Shown here piece after piece: positions 15,168 to 22,599 of a DNA stretch of 51,404 nt (position 1 is the stretch's first letter; each line of letters starts with the position of its first letter). The notes beneath the pieces are model-generated. The model had not been told where the DNA came from, made no database searches, and worked only from the letters and a program-made list of their open reading frames with translations. This DNA comes from JBMOMT01 sp049324835 (GTDB taxonomy: Bacteria; Chloroflexota; Anaerolineae; CAYNKW01): positions 1 through 51,404 of the forward strand of contig JBMOMT010000062.1 in assembly GCA_049324835.1 (NCBI GenBank), in the 5' to 3' direction. The position numbers and the translations under genes were made by a program.

Positions 15168-16292
15168 CTATGCCTCCATCGCCCGGGAGACCAGCTCCAT
15201 GATGTCCAGCACCTGCAGGCGATCTTCATAGCCGCCCACCTTGATGGCATCGACGAACATCAGCAGGCAAAAGGGACAGGCCACCACCAGCGTATCGGCG
15301 CCGGTGTCGATGGCTTCTTCGATGCGCTCGGTGGTCAATTTCACCTCGGTGTTGGTGCCCTCCGACCACATGCGCCCGCCGCCGCCTTCGCAGCACAGGC
15401 TGCGCTCGCGGATGCGATCCATCTCGATGAATTCCAGCCCGGGAATGGCCTGGAGAATGCTACGCGGCTCGTCGAAAATGCCGTTGACTTTGCCCAGAAA
15501 GCAGGGGTCGTGATAGGTCACCTTCAGGTTGACCTCGTTCTTCAGCGCCAGTTTGTTCTCCCGGATCAGCCGGGCGATGACCTGGGTGTAATGCTCCACC
15601 GGAAAATCGACGCCGTACTCGTTTTTGAAGGCGTTGAAGCAGTGCGGCGAGATGGCCACCATCTTTTTGAACTCGGCTTCCTTAAAGATTTCTCGATATT
15701 CCTCGACCGTGCCTTCGAACATTTCTTTTTCGCCCATGCGCCGGGCCTCGTGGGCGCAGCAGAATTCGTCTTCGCCCAGAATGGCAAATTCCTCGCCGCC
15801 AGCACGAAAGGCCCTCACCAGTGTGCGGCTGATGCCCTGGGCCAGCGGGTCGTAAGAAGGGGTGCAGCCGACGAACAGCAGCGTCTCGGCTGGTTCGTCC
15901 ATGATGCGCGGCACGTCCAGATCGTCGGCCCAGGCGGCGCGGTCTTCGGCGGCCATGTTGAGTGGATTGCCCCGGATGCCGATGCTCTTGAGGGCGTCGC
16001 GCACCGTCGGCGGCAGGCGGCCATTGTCCACCAGCACCGTGCGCAGGCCGATGATCAACTCGGCGGGGTTGACCTCTTTGGGGCAGCGTACAGAGCAGGT
16101 GGTGCAGGTGGTGCAATCCCACAGCTCGGGGTGAGTGTCCACCGTCATGGTATTGAGCACGGTATCGTATATCAATCGCCGGATGTTGAGCACCGTCTTG
16201 AGCGACACCGGACAGCCGCCGGTGCAGCGCCCGCACTGGATGCACTCCAGCAAAGCCAGGTCTTGAATGAGGGTTGGCGCTTCTTCTAGCAT
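15168..16292 (-). CDS. HdrC-HdrB fusion (HdrD-like) FeS oxidoreductase
   Basis: A 374-residue protein. The N-terminal HdrC-like part has two [4Fe-4S] sets, CIQCGRCTGGCP (17-28) and CTTCTTCSVRCP (near 60-71). The C-terminal part has two CCG-type domains: first VGCTPSYDP ... FCCAHEARRMGEKEMF ... SPHCFNAF, second YHDPCFLGK ... CCEGGGGRMW ... ACPFC. The second is complete; in the first the final CxxC has only one cysteine. Such fusions resemble HdrD of methanogens and FeS subunits of bacterial Hdr/lactate/glycolate oxidoreductases. It pairs with the HdrA-like proteins of the operon and probably receives or delivers electrons at the non-cubane cluster site. The true electron acceptor or donor is unknown. 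Confidence 0.9.
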   Translation of the reverse strand: MLEEAPTLIQDLALLECIQCGRCTGGCPVSLKTVLNIRRLIYDTVLNTMTVDTHPELWDCTTCTTCSVRCPKEVNPAELIIGLRTVLVDNGRLPPTVRDALKSIGIRGNPLNMAAEDRAAWADDLDVPRIMDEPAETLLFVGCTPSYDPLAQGISRTLVRAFRAGGEEFAILGEDEFCCAHEARRMGEKEMFEGTVEEYREIFKEAEFKKMVAISPHCFNAFKNEYGVDFPVEHYTQVIARLIRENKLALKNEVNLKVTYHDPCFLGKVNGIFDEPRSILQAIPGLEFIEMDRIRERSLCCEGGGGRMWSEGTNTEVKLTTERIEEAIDTGADTLVVACPFCLLMFVDAIKVGGYEDRLQVLDIMELVSRAMEA

Positions 16293-16310
16293 CTATTGGC
16301 CTCCGACATT

Positions 16311-16764
16311 TTACCGCCGAGATCGCGGAGCACGCTGAGGATCGGGAAATTCGTTGACTATTCGGCGAATACCATCTTTTAGAACATTGACGTTAAAATT
16401 GATGAGCAAGCCGACGCTGCACCCAGAAAGCTTCAAGTATGAGATCACTTGGGCCTGATGAACGCGCTCAAACCGCTCAACGGCCTTGATTTCCACGACG
16501 ACCTCGTCTTCGATGAGAAGGTCGAGACGATAGCCGCAATCCAGTTTGACCTCTTTGTACATGACTGGCAAGGGCTTTTGTTGTTCCACTTTTAGGCCTC
16601 GTTGGGCCAGTTCAAATGCCAGACACGCTTCATAAGCCGATTCGAGGAGTCCGGGTCCCAGGGCGCGATGAACTTCAATGGCTGCTCCGATGACATTCTC
16701 TGTTATCCAGTTCAACCTCGCCCCTTTTTCCATCTCTGCGGGCTTGGCGTTCTCTGCGGTTAGT
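16311..16764. repeat. Inverted-repeat unit carrying the GxxExxY gene
   Basis: Inward-pointing ends flank the GxxExxY gene: left TACCGCCGAGATCGCGGAGC (16312-16331), right (read from the minus strand, 16762 to 16742) TAACCGCAGAGAACGCCAAGC. The gene's first ten codons and its stop codon lie within these ends. The solo element at 4122-4194 has the same two ends with no gene between them. Confidence 0.6.
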
Positions 16765-16769
16765 CTCAT
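16311..16769 (-). CDS. GxxExxY protein
   Basis: A 152-residue member of the GxxExxY family, named for the motif seen here as GLLESAYEACL near residue 39. It also has YRLDLLIEDEVVVEIKAVE near 80, which fits a PD-(D/E)XK nuclease-like core (D-x-L-x-x-x-D...E-x-K). The function of the family is not established. It overlaps the stop of the short HdrA-like gene by 4 bases (ATGA), so it would be expressed with the redox operon, but nothing links it to redox chemistry. Its N-terminal MRLTAENAKPAEM is encoded by the repeat that bounds the unit, a sign of insertion as a cassette. Confidence 0.88.
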   Translation of the reverse strand: MRLTAENAKPAEMEKGARLNWITENVIGAAIEVHRALGPGLLESAYEACLAFELAQRGLKVEQQKPLPVMYKEVKLDCGYRLDLLIEDEVVVEIKAVERFERVHQAQVISYLKLSGCSVGLLINFNVNVLKDGIRRIVNEFPDPQRAPRSRR

Positions 16770-18127
16770 TGGGCTACTATTGCTTCTTTCGCGGCTCTGC
16801 GCATGGCAGCGCGTTTCATCCGGGAAAGCTGCACGATGGCCGAAGCGGCCGCGCCCTTGGCGTGGCTCACCGTATCGGGAATATCTTTCGGCCCCTGGGC
16901 CGCCCCGGCCAGGAAAATGCCGGCGATGCCGCTGTCGTTGGGGCGCAGCTTGGCGTGGGCCTCGGCGAAAAAGCCGCCGGGCGATTGTTTCAGCCCCAGC
17001 ATGGCCGCCACCTGCGCCGCATCGGCGCGGGGGGTGAGGCCGGTAGCCAGCACCACCAGATCCGCTTCCACCGCCACGGGCTGCCCGGAGAGAGTGTCCT
17101 CGGCGCGCACCACCAGCCGCCCCTTGCGCCGGTAAATCTCAGAGACGCTGCCCCGGCGATAGAGGATGCCCTCGGCGCGCACGCGGTCGTAAAACTCTTC
17201 GTAGCCCTTGCCAAAGGCGCGCACGTCCATGTAAAAAACGGTGATATTGGCGCCGGGCAGGCGATCGTGGGCCAGGTGGGCCTGTTTGGCCGTGTACATG
17301 CAACAGACGCGGGAGCACCAGGGGTTGTCGATGGAGCGATCGCGCGAGCCGACACACTTGATGAACACCACGTCCCTGATCCCGTCCAGCCCTTTGATCT
17401 CGATCTTGCCCGCCGTGGGGCCGCTGGCCGAGACCAGCCGCTCGAATTCGAGGCCGCTGATGACGCCGGGGTTCTCGGCCCAGCCCAGCTCGGGCTTGCG
17501 CGTGGGATCGAACGGATCAAAGCCGGTGGCGACGATGATGGTGCCCACCTCCACCTCGAACAGCTCGTCTTGCTGCTCGTAATTGATGGCGCCGGTGGGG
17601 CAGAATTTCTCGCACACGCGGCATTTGCCCCGCTGGAACCAGATGCAGTTTTCGCGGTCGATGACCGGCACGTTGGGTACGGCCTGGGGAAAGGGGGTGT
17701 AGATGGCCTTGCGCAGGCCCACGCCCATATCGAACTCGGAGGGCACGCGCTTGGGGCATTTTTCCTGGCACACGCCGCAGCCGGTGCAGGTATCAAAATC
17801 GACGCTGCGGGCCTTTTGGCGCAGCGTGGCGCGGAACGCCCCGGCCTCGCCTGTCACGGCATCGACCTCGGCGTAGGTCAGCAGCTCGATGTTGGGGTGG
17901 CGCGAGACATCGACCATTTTGGGTGTCATGATGCACGAGGAGCAATCCAACGTGGGAAAGGTCTTGTCCAACTGCGACATGCGCCCGCCGATGCTGGGCT
18001 CCCGCTCCACCAGATAGACCTTGAAGCCGGCGTCGGCGATATCCAGCGCGGCCTGCATGCCGGCAATGCCCGCGCCGATGATCAGCGCCGCCGGTTCTCC
18101 GTTGATTGTGCTCACTGTGATGGCCAT
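16766..18127 (-). CDS. HdrA-like FeS flavoprotein, short form
   Basis: A 453-residue HdrA-like flavoprotein lacking both the N-terminal HdrA domain and the C-terminal ferredoxin domain of the long paralogue. It has the FAD motif LIIGAGIAGMQAALDIADAG near residue 12, then PTLDCSSCIMTPKM near 58 (FeS/HdrA-specific cysteines missing from the long form), CTGCGVCQEKCP near 110, CRVCEKFCP near 160, and the CVGSR, SRVCCMYTAKQAHL and FYMDVRAFGKGYEE signatures. The ATG at 18127 gives the expected N-terminus. The long and short forms are complementary, as QmoA and QmoB are in sulfate reducers, so the two probably form one heteromeric flavoprotein core. The gene follows HepT with 32 bases between. Confidence 0.9.
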   Translation of the reverse strand: MAITVSTINGEPAALIIGAGIAGMQAALDIADAGFKVYLVEREPSIGGRMSQLDKTFPTLDCSSCIMTPKMVDVSRHPNIELLTYAEVDAVTGEAGAFRATLRQKARSVDFDTCTGCGVCQEKCPKRVPSEFDMGVGLRKAIYTPFPQAVPNVPVIDRENCIWFQRGKCRVCEKFCPTGAINYEQQDELFEVEVGTIIVATGFDPFDPTRKPELGWAENPGVISGLEFERLVSASGPTAGKIEIKGLDGIRDVVFIKCVGSRDRSIDNPWCSRVCCMYTAKQAHLAHDRLPGANITVFYMDVRAFGKGYEEFYDRVRAEGILYRRGSVSEIYRRKGRLVVRAEDTLSGQPVAVEADLVVLATGLTPRADAAQVAAMLGLKQSPGGFFAEAHAKLRPNDSGIAGIFLAGAAQGPKDIPDTVSHAKGAAASAIVQLSRMKRAAMRRAAKEAIVAQ

Positions 18128-18159
18128 GCTCCTGCCTCTGTCTGCTACAGGACTTTCAA

Positions 18160-18510
18160 TCATCTCTGGGCTTCAGCAAGGATCCGCCGCATCTCTGGTT
18201 CCAACGCAGGCAGATCCGTTGTCACCGTCTTCCACACCACCGCCAGATTCACCCCAAAGTAATCGTGAATCAGTTTGTCGCGCATGCCGGCCATTTCTCG
18301 CCATGGAATGGCTGCGTACCGGTTTCGGACAGAGAGGGGAATTTTCCTGACAGCCTCTCCGATGATTTCCAGAGCACGAATGACGGCGAATGCCGTCTTT
18401 TCGTCCTCAACGAACTGCTCGAATCCCATTCCCTCAGTGAATTGGGCGACCTTTTCTATTGCGTCAAGGACGTCTTCGACATAGTCCAGATATTCGCGTT
18501 GCTCTGTCAT
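18160..18510 (-). CDS. hepT: HepT-type toxin (HEPN ribonuclease)
   Basis: A 116-residue HEPN/DUF86 protein with the RX4HXY catalytic motif (RDKLIHDY near residue 77). HepT toxins are ribonucleases neutralised by a cognate MntA nucleotidyltransferase that AMPylates a tyrosine next to this motif; that is family knowledge. The start overlaps the MntA stop by 4 bases (ATGA). The pair lies inside the Hdr operon on the same strand and is unrelated to its redox function. Confidence 0.92.
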   Translation of the reverse strand: MTEQREYLDYVEDVLDAIEKVAQFTEGMGFEQFVEDEKTAFAVIRALEIIGEAVRKIPLSVRNRYAAIPWREMAGMRDKLIHDYFGVNLAVVWKTVTTDLPALEPEMRRILAEAQR

Positions 18511-18815
18511 ACGGGCACAACTTCCTTCATAATATGTGCGCCAATTCTGGGCTTGAGCGCGTCTTTCATGACCAGATCCACCTTGATGCCCAACTCATCC
18601 GATAACAAGTTCTCCAGAGCGACAAACGCCAAAAGGCTGGGAGGACGGCGAAAAGTGACCAGCACATCCAGGTCGCTTTCAGGCTGTGCTGCCCGGCGCA
18701 CATACGAGCCAAAAACCGCCAACGACTCGACTTGATATCGCTCGATCAGAAGTGGCAACATTTGACGCAGTCTTGTTATGAGGTTGTCGAGATCGCCCTC
18801 TCTCTGCATATCCAA
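18507..18815 (-). CDS. mntA: MntA-type nucleotidyltransferase antitoxin
   Basis: A 102-residue minimal nucleotidyltransferase with the GSX10DXD motif (GSYVRRAAQPESDLD near residue 36). This is the signature of MntA antitoxins that AMPylate HepT. A third ATP/Mg aspartate is plausible in VDLVMKD. It begins 3 bases before the FrhB-like gene's stop codon and overlaps hepT by 4 bases. An alternative ATG two codons in (18809) is possible. The gene order mntA-hepT, co-oriented with the operon, suggests a cassette that reached the operon as a unit. Confidence 0.92.
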   Translation of the reverse strand: MDMQREGDLDNLITRLRQMLPLLIERYQVESLAVFGSYVRRAAQPESDLDVLVTFRRPPSLLAFVALENLLSDELGIKVDLVMKDALKPRIGAHIMKEVVPV

Positions 18816-18817
18816 AG

Positions 18818-19969
18818 CTATCTGCCCACATTGAACTGATGACTATGCCGCCCGCCCAGCCCGGTCAGCTCGTTCTCTCGAAAGACAGTCAGCGGAATCT
18901 CGTCTTCCAGGCTGAGGCCGGGCGTATAATCAAAGATGGCCTGCGTTTTCTGGCCCACGGTGCGGAAAATGGTGGCCACGGGAATATCCGATGGGCAGGC
19001 GTCGGTGCAGACGCCGCAGCCGACGCACGAGGTGACCATGTGATTGAGCCGTGTCAGGTGAAAGAGGGTCGTATCGGGCAGCAAACGCACCGCGCCTTTG
19101 CGCTCTGCCCAGCGATAATACAGCTCTGATTCATGATCGAAAGTGGCGGTGCGGAAAATACACTCTTTGCAGTAGCAGATGGGGCAGTTGATCATGCAGT
19201 TGTGGCAGCGGATGCAGGTGGAAAACTCGGCCAGCAGCCCTGCCACGCTGCCCACGCGATCGTGAAATTCGGCAAAGGCGGCGTCGCGGGCCTGGGTGCG
19301 GGCGGCGACGAGTTTTTCGATGGCCTGCCGGCGGGCAGGCGGCTCGCCGGACTCTGTCAGCCCCAGGGCGTGGGCCACGTCGTCCCGCGCCTGGATCAGG
19401 AGCTGGCCCTCGCCGGCGCCGAACAGGCCCAGCGTCACGGCCACGTGATCTCCCTCCGGCGCGGGGCGCTCGCAGATGCGGCAGCCCTCGCGGAACTGGC
19501 GGCCCTCGACCGGCGTCATGGCCGCGCCGGCGGCCTGGGCCAGCAGATCGGCGGCGGGGTCGAGGCCATCGCGGGCCATCTGGGCGTAATCGGCCACCGT
19601 GTAGGCACCGGGGCAGTCCACGCCGATGATGAGGGTATTGTCCAGCCTGGCCTGCTCCAGCTTGGCCAGTTCCACCAGGGCCCGGATTTCGCAGGGACGC
19701 AGCACCGCGCCCAGTTTGGGCTTGTTGCCGGTGGCGGTGAGGTTGGCCACGGCCCGCGCCGTATTGATGGGCATCACCGGCGCCCAGATCTGGGCGTGAG
19801 CCAGTTGGGTTGGATCGTTGATGAGCACAGGGGCCACGTTGTCCCCGGCGGGCAATCGCCAGGGCACGAGCAGGGCATCGATCACGCCCTGCTCAAACAT
19901 GGCCCCCAGAATCTCTTTGGCGGTTTCCGGCGCCGATTTCTCCACCGGTAGCGTTGCGGTTACCATCAT
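18818..19969 (-). CDS. FrhB/FdhB-like FeS flavoprotein
   Basis: A 383-residue protein resembling the beta subunit of F420-reducing hydrogenase/formate dehydrogenase family. The N-terminal part has VLRPCEIRALVELAKLEQ near 90 and IIGVDCPGAYTV near 113, typical of that family's flavin-binding region. The C-terminal part has a cysteine-rich segment STCIRCHNCMINCP ... CYCKEC near 258-280 and a second ferredoxin motif CVGCGVCTDACPSDIP near 325. The ATG at 19969 lies 10 bases after GAGGAGGT. In Hdr systems such proteins exchange electrons with NAD(P)H, F420 or formate dehydrogenase modules. The substrate here is unknown; it may be the second electron input/output of the ETF-Hdr complex. Confidence 0.85.
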   Translation of the reverse strand: MMVTATLPVEKSAPETAKEILGAMFEQGVIDALLVPWRLPAGDNVAPVLINDPTQLAHAQIWAPVMPINTARAVANLTATGNKPKLGAVLRPCEIRALVELAKLEQARLDNTLIIGVDCPGAYTVADYAQMARDGLDPAADLLAQAAGAAMTPVEGRQFREGCRICERPAPEGDHVAVTLGLFGAGEGQLLIQARDDVAHALGLTESGEPPARRQAIEKLVAARTQARDAAFAEFHDRVGSVAGLLAEFSTCIRCHNCMINCPICYCKECIFRTATFDHESELYYRWAERKGAVRLLPDTTLFHLTRLNHMVTSCVGCGVCTDACPSDIPVATIFRTVGQKTQAIFDYTPGLSLEDEIPLTVFRENELTGLGGRHSHQFNVGR

Positions 19970-20021
19970 ACGAATCTTGACCTCCTCGGCGAGGGTGCAG
20001 CCGCTGCGTCGTTTTCCGCGC

Positions 20022-20456
20022 CTATATGACGCCCACTCCCTTTAACGGACTCGGCCCTTTTTCTTTGAGGAATCCTACCATCTCGGCGACGGTATCGGCG
20101 AAATACTGGCCTTCGCTGGCGCTGATCCAGCGCAACCAGACCCGGTCGGCTTCAAAGCCCATCGTTTCCAGCGTGCTCGTCAGGATGGCAAAGCGCCGCC
20201 GGGTTTTGTAATTGCCGCTCTGATAGTGGCAGTCGCCGGGATGGCAACCGCCGATGAGCACACCGTCGGCCCCTTCCATCACCGATTTCAGCACATAGAC
20301 CGGGTCCAGGCCGCCGCTGCACATCAGGCGGATGATGCGCACGTTGGGCGGGTATTGCAAGCGCGATGTGCCGGCCAGGTCGGCGCCGGTGTAGGTGCAC
20401 CAGTTACACAAAAAGGCGATGATTCGGGGTTCGAATTCGTCGGTGGTCTGTGACAT
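20022..20456 (-). CDS. mvhD: MvhD-like hydrogenase/Hdr iron-sulfur subunit
   Basis: A 144-residue MvhD-family protein carrying a [2Fe-2S]-type cysteine set: C17 and C20 (FLCNWCTYTGAD), C46 (LMCSGGLDP), C71 and C76 (GCHPGDCHYQ). All five cysteines are present and the length is typical. MvhD passes electrons between a partner enzyme and HdrA. The ATG at 20456 is preferred because AAGGAGG lies 6 bases upstream. No hydrogenase large or small subunit is present in the window, so the partner is more likely the FrhB-like protein immediately downstream. Confidence 0.93.
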   Translation of the reverse strand: MSQTTDEFEPRIIAFLCNWCTYTGADLAGTSRLQYPPNVRIIRLMCSGGLDPVYVLKSVMEGADGVLIGGCHPGDCHYQSGNYKTRRRFAILTSTLETMGFEADRVWLRWISASEGQYFADTVAEMVGFLKEKGPSPLKGVGVI

Positions 20457-20485
20457 GCGAGCCTCCTTTATCTCGGTCCGCATGG

Positions 20486-20728
20486 CTACACCGTCGTCGA
20501 CTCTGCCAGAGAGAACACTGGCACGGAGATGCGGGTCCTTGGGTTCTGCTCCTCAAGTACAATCCGGTCCATCGCTTCCAACACCTCAGGAGCGAAAAAA
20601 ACCTCACCGCACTCCTGACAAACTTCGGCGGGTACATTCTCAAAAATGATGATCTGTTCTCCCCACTGATGGATGTGTTGAATCCTTTGTCCCACTACCG
20701 GGCCTTTGCAGAAGAAACATTCTCTCAT
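20486..20728 (-). CDS. YgiT-type zinc-finger antitoxin
   Basis: An 80-residue protein with an N-terminal zinc finger made of two CxxC pairs (CFFC at 4-7, CQEC at 37-40), as in YgiT/MqsA-type antitoxins. The C-terminal part is short and lacks the full HTH of MqsA. It lies 3 bases after the DUF4258 gene, the usual toxin-first order for this pair. Likely role: neutralise the neighbouring toxin. It sits between the acyl-CoA dehydrogenase and mvhD in the redox operon. Confidence 0.85.
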   Translation of the reverse strand: MRECFFCKGPVVGQRIQHIHQWGEQIIIFENVPAEVCQECGEVFFAPEVLEAMDRIVLEEQNPRTRISVPVFSLAESTTV

Positions 20729-20731
20729 GTT

Positions 20732-21070
20732 TTATTCCTTCTTTCTCACCCGCCAGTCAATCCACCGTTCCGGTGATGGGCGATACAGCGTGATGACCAC
20801 AATGACTTTTTCTGAGGCAGGGATGCCACATACAAAGTGGAGCGGCTCACCTTTCCCATTAAAGCCCAACACCAGACAACTCGCTCTCCTTGGGTCGTCC
20901 GGGTAGTTCTCGATGATTTCACACGACTCTCCCAGCAAGGTCTCTTCTAGCTCGGCAATGGTGATCTTGTCTGCAGCTCGTTCTCTTTCGGCGTGCAAAG
21001 TCAATCGGTACTGGCGTGTCCGGACTTGCCGTTGGAGCAAAGCCACCCATTGGCTCAAATCCTGAGACAT
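20732..21070 (-). CDS. DUF4258-type putative toxin
   Basis: A 112-residue protein with the DUF4258 look: an N-terminal LTLHAERERAADKITIAELEETL segment, where the His/Arg helix is characteristic, and a beta-rich C-terminal half (RRASCLVLGF, HFVCGI, VIVVITLYRPSPERW). DUF4258 proteins are found next to YgiT-type zinc-finger antitoxins, as here, and are related to RelE/BrnT-like toxins. It follows the acyl-CoA dehydrogenase stop by 16 bases. Toxicity is inferred from family context only. Confidence 0.85.
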   Translation of the reverse strand: MSQDLSQWVALLQRQVRTRQYRLTLHAERERAADKITIAELEETLLGESCEIIENYPDDPRRASCLVLGFNGKGEPLHFVCGIPASEKVIVVITLYRPSPERWIDWRVRKKE

Positions 21071-21086
21071 TCCGACCCCAAACCAC

Positions 21087-22301
21087 TCACTGCCGGTAGG
21101 GCAGGAACTCGGCGCCCAGCAGTTCGCGGGCGATGATCAGTTTCATGATGTTCATGGTACCTTCGGCGCCGATGGAATAGCTGCGAATGCCCCGGATGCC
21201 CATTTCGATGGGAGCCTCTTTGGTGTAGGCCAGCGCGCCGAACCAATCGGCCACCTCGTTCATCACGGCAAAACCCACCAGAGGCGCTTTCATCTTGGCC
21301 ATGGCCGCTGCCAGGGCGATGTCCTGGTGTTTGAAGCGCTGCTCCTGGTACATCTGGTCCAGCATCCAGGCCGCCTTGTAGGCCAGCAGGCGCGTGGCTT
21401 CGATCTCGGTATATTGCTCGGCCAGGGGAAACTGGATGCCCTCGTAACTGGCCAGCGGGCGCTTCCAGGCGGTGCGCTCTTTGATATACTCCATGCCCAT
21501 CTGCTGGATGGCCTGGGCCGCGCCGACACAGGAGGCAGCGATGAGCACCCGCGCCGCCGAAAAGCCTTCCATGGCGTGGTAAAAACCCCGGTTGAACTGG
21601 CCCACCTGGTGCGCCGCTGGCAGGCGCACGTTTTCCATGGCAAACCCGCCGGTGGAGATGCCCATGCGACCCATGTCTTCGAACAGGGTGGTGGTGATGC
21701 CGGGGTTGTCGCGGATGGGCACGGCAAAAAAGGTAAAAGCGCGGTGCTCGGCCGACTCGTCAAAATCGGTGCGGGCCAGGGTGAGGTGGATGCCGCCCCA
21801 GGCGTTGGATTCGGCCACACCGCTGGTAAAGGTCTTTTCGCCGTTGAGCAGCCACCCGTCGCCGTCCTTTTCCGCCCGGGTGCGGCAGGCATTGACGATA
21901 TCCGACCCGCCGGAAGGTTCGGTGGTGGCGATGCCCAGAAAAGCCTCGCCGGCCGTCACCCGGGGCAAAACCTCGGCCTTGAGCGCCTCGGAGCCGTAGC
22001 GGTCGAAAATGAACCCCCAGGCGGCCTCGACGAGGTACAGCACCGGAATGGCCAGGCTGATGTCGGCCCGGCCCAGCTCTTCGGCGGCGATGGCGGCCAT
22101 GGTCCAATCGGCCCCGGCGCCGCCGTGTTCTTCGGAGGAGGTGAGGGCCAGCAGGCCCAGATCGGCCATGCCCCGGATGATGTCGCGGGGAATCTTGCCA
22201 GAGGAATCGATCTCACGCACACGCGGTGCGATTTTCTCCTGGGCAAATTCTCGCACCGCGTGCCGCCACATCTCTTGTTCGTGCGTCCAGCCAAAGTCCA
22301 T
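21087..22301 (-). CDS. Acyl-CoA dehydrogenase
   Basis: A 404-residue FAD-dependent acyl-CoA dehydrogenase. It has the N-terminal helical domain (HEQEMWRHAVREFAQEKIAPR), the flavin-contact segment GIATTEPSGGSDI near 122, FTSGVAESNAWGG near 155, and a C-terminal IGAEGTMNIMKLIIARELLG near 380 whose Glu corresponds to the usual catalytic base position. It oxidises an acyl-CoA to the 2,3-enoyl-CoA and hands electrons to ETF, whose genes close the same operon. The motif AEGTMNIMK recalls dehydrogenases of cyclic or branched acyl-CoAs, but the substrate cannot be assigned. It is the first gene after a good promoter. Confidence 0.92.
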   Translation of the reverse strand: MDFGWTHEQEMWRHAVREFAQEKIAPRVREIDSSGKIPRDIIRGMADLGLLALTSSEEHGGAGADWTMAAIAAEELGRADISLAIPVLYLVEAAWGFIFDRYGSEALKAEVLPRVTAGEAFLGIATTEPSGGSDIVNACRTRAEKDGDGWLLNGEKTFTSGVAESNAWGGIHLTLARTDFDESAEHRAFTFFAVPIRDNPGITTTLFEDMGRMGISTGGFAMENVRLPAAHQVGQFNRGFYHAMEGFSAARVLIAASCVGAAQAIQQMGMEYIKERTAWKRPLASYEGIQFPLAEQYTEIEATRLLAYKAAWMLDQMYQEQRFKHQDIALAAAMAKMKAPLVGFAVMNEVADWFGALAYTKEAPIEMGIRGIRSYSIGAEGTMNIMKLIIARELLGAEFLPYRQ

Positions 22302-22362
22302 GATCTTGTTCCCTTTCTACGCCCCCGTGGTTTTTCGATGCTGCCGGTGAATTTTCGAGAGC

Positions 22363-22391
22363 ATTATACCACCGTTCAGGTATGTCGGCAA
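22363..22391 (-). promoter_or_regulatory. Promoter of the acyl-CoA dehydrogenase/Hdr/ETF operon
   Basis: On the minus strand TTGCCG (22391-22386) is followed after 17 bases by a perfect TATAAT (22368-22363), about 60 bases before the start codon. No other strong promoter or terminator was seen down to 10926, so one long transcript is plausible. Confidence 0.7.
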
Positions 22392-22479
22392 TGGAACGCA
22401 CGGGTGATGATGACACGGATCATTTGCGAAAAAGAGGCGGGCGTGTGTATTATCGCATGGTTTTTCTCACCTGTCAAGT

Positions 22480-22509
22480 CTTAATCAACCAAACCTTTGG
22501 TAGATTAAG
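22480..22509. promoter_or_regulatory. 30-bp near-perfect palindrome (operator candidate)
   Basis: CTTAATCAACCAAA-CC-TTTGGTAGATTAAG has 14-bp arms with one mismatch pair. It is centred about 33 bases upstream of the kinase -35 element and about 100 bases upstream of the divergent dehydrogenase promoter, so a bound dimer could control either. It is AT-richer than its surroundings and has no T-tract, arguing against a terminator. The rest of the divergent spacer (22302-22599) shows only the two promoters. Confidence 0.55.
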
Positions 22510-22526
22510 GGCGGAAAAGCTGTTTT

Positions 22527-22555
22527 TAGACAGAGGCAGTGATTTGGTGTATACT
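22527..22555 (+). promoter_or_regulatory. Promoter of the two-component system
   Basis: TAGACA (22527-22532) and TATACT (22550-22555) are separated by 17 bases, each one base from consensus. The kinase ATG is 45 bases downstream. Confidence 0.75.
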
Positions 22556-22599
22556 TGTGCCGCAAGATCAGGCGCAGAGGGTGAAGGGTTTTGTGTCGA

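Noticed and set aside
20022..20456. A hydrogenase operon, from the MvhD name
   Set aside because: No NiFe large or small subunit and no maturation genes are seen; MvhD homologues also serve non-hydrogenase Hdr systems.
10950..22301. Class II benzoyl-CoA reductase cluster
   Set aside because: HdrA- and MvhD-like genes are shared with that system, but no BamB-type tungsten/aldehyde-oxidoreductase-like catalytic subunit or NuoEFG-type subunits are encoded.
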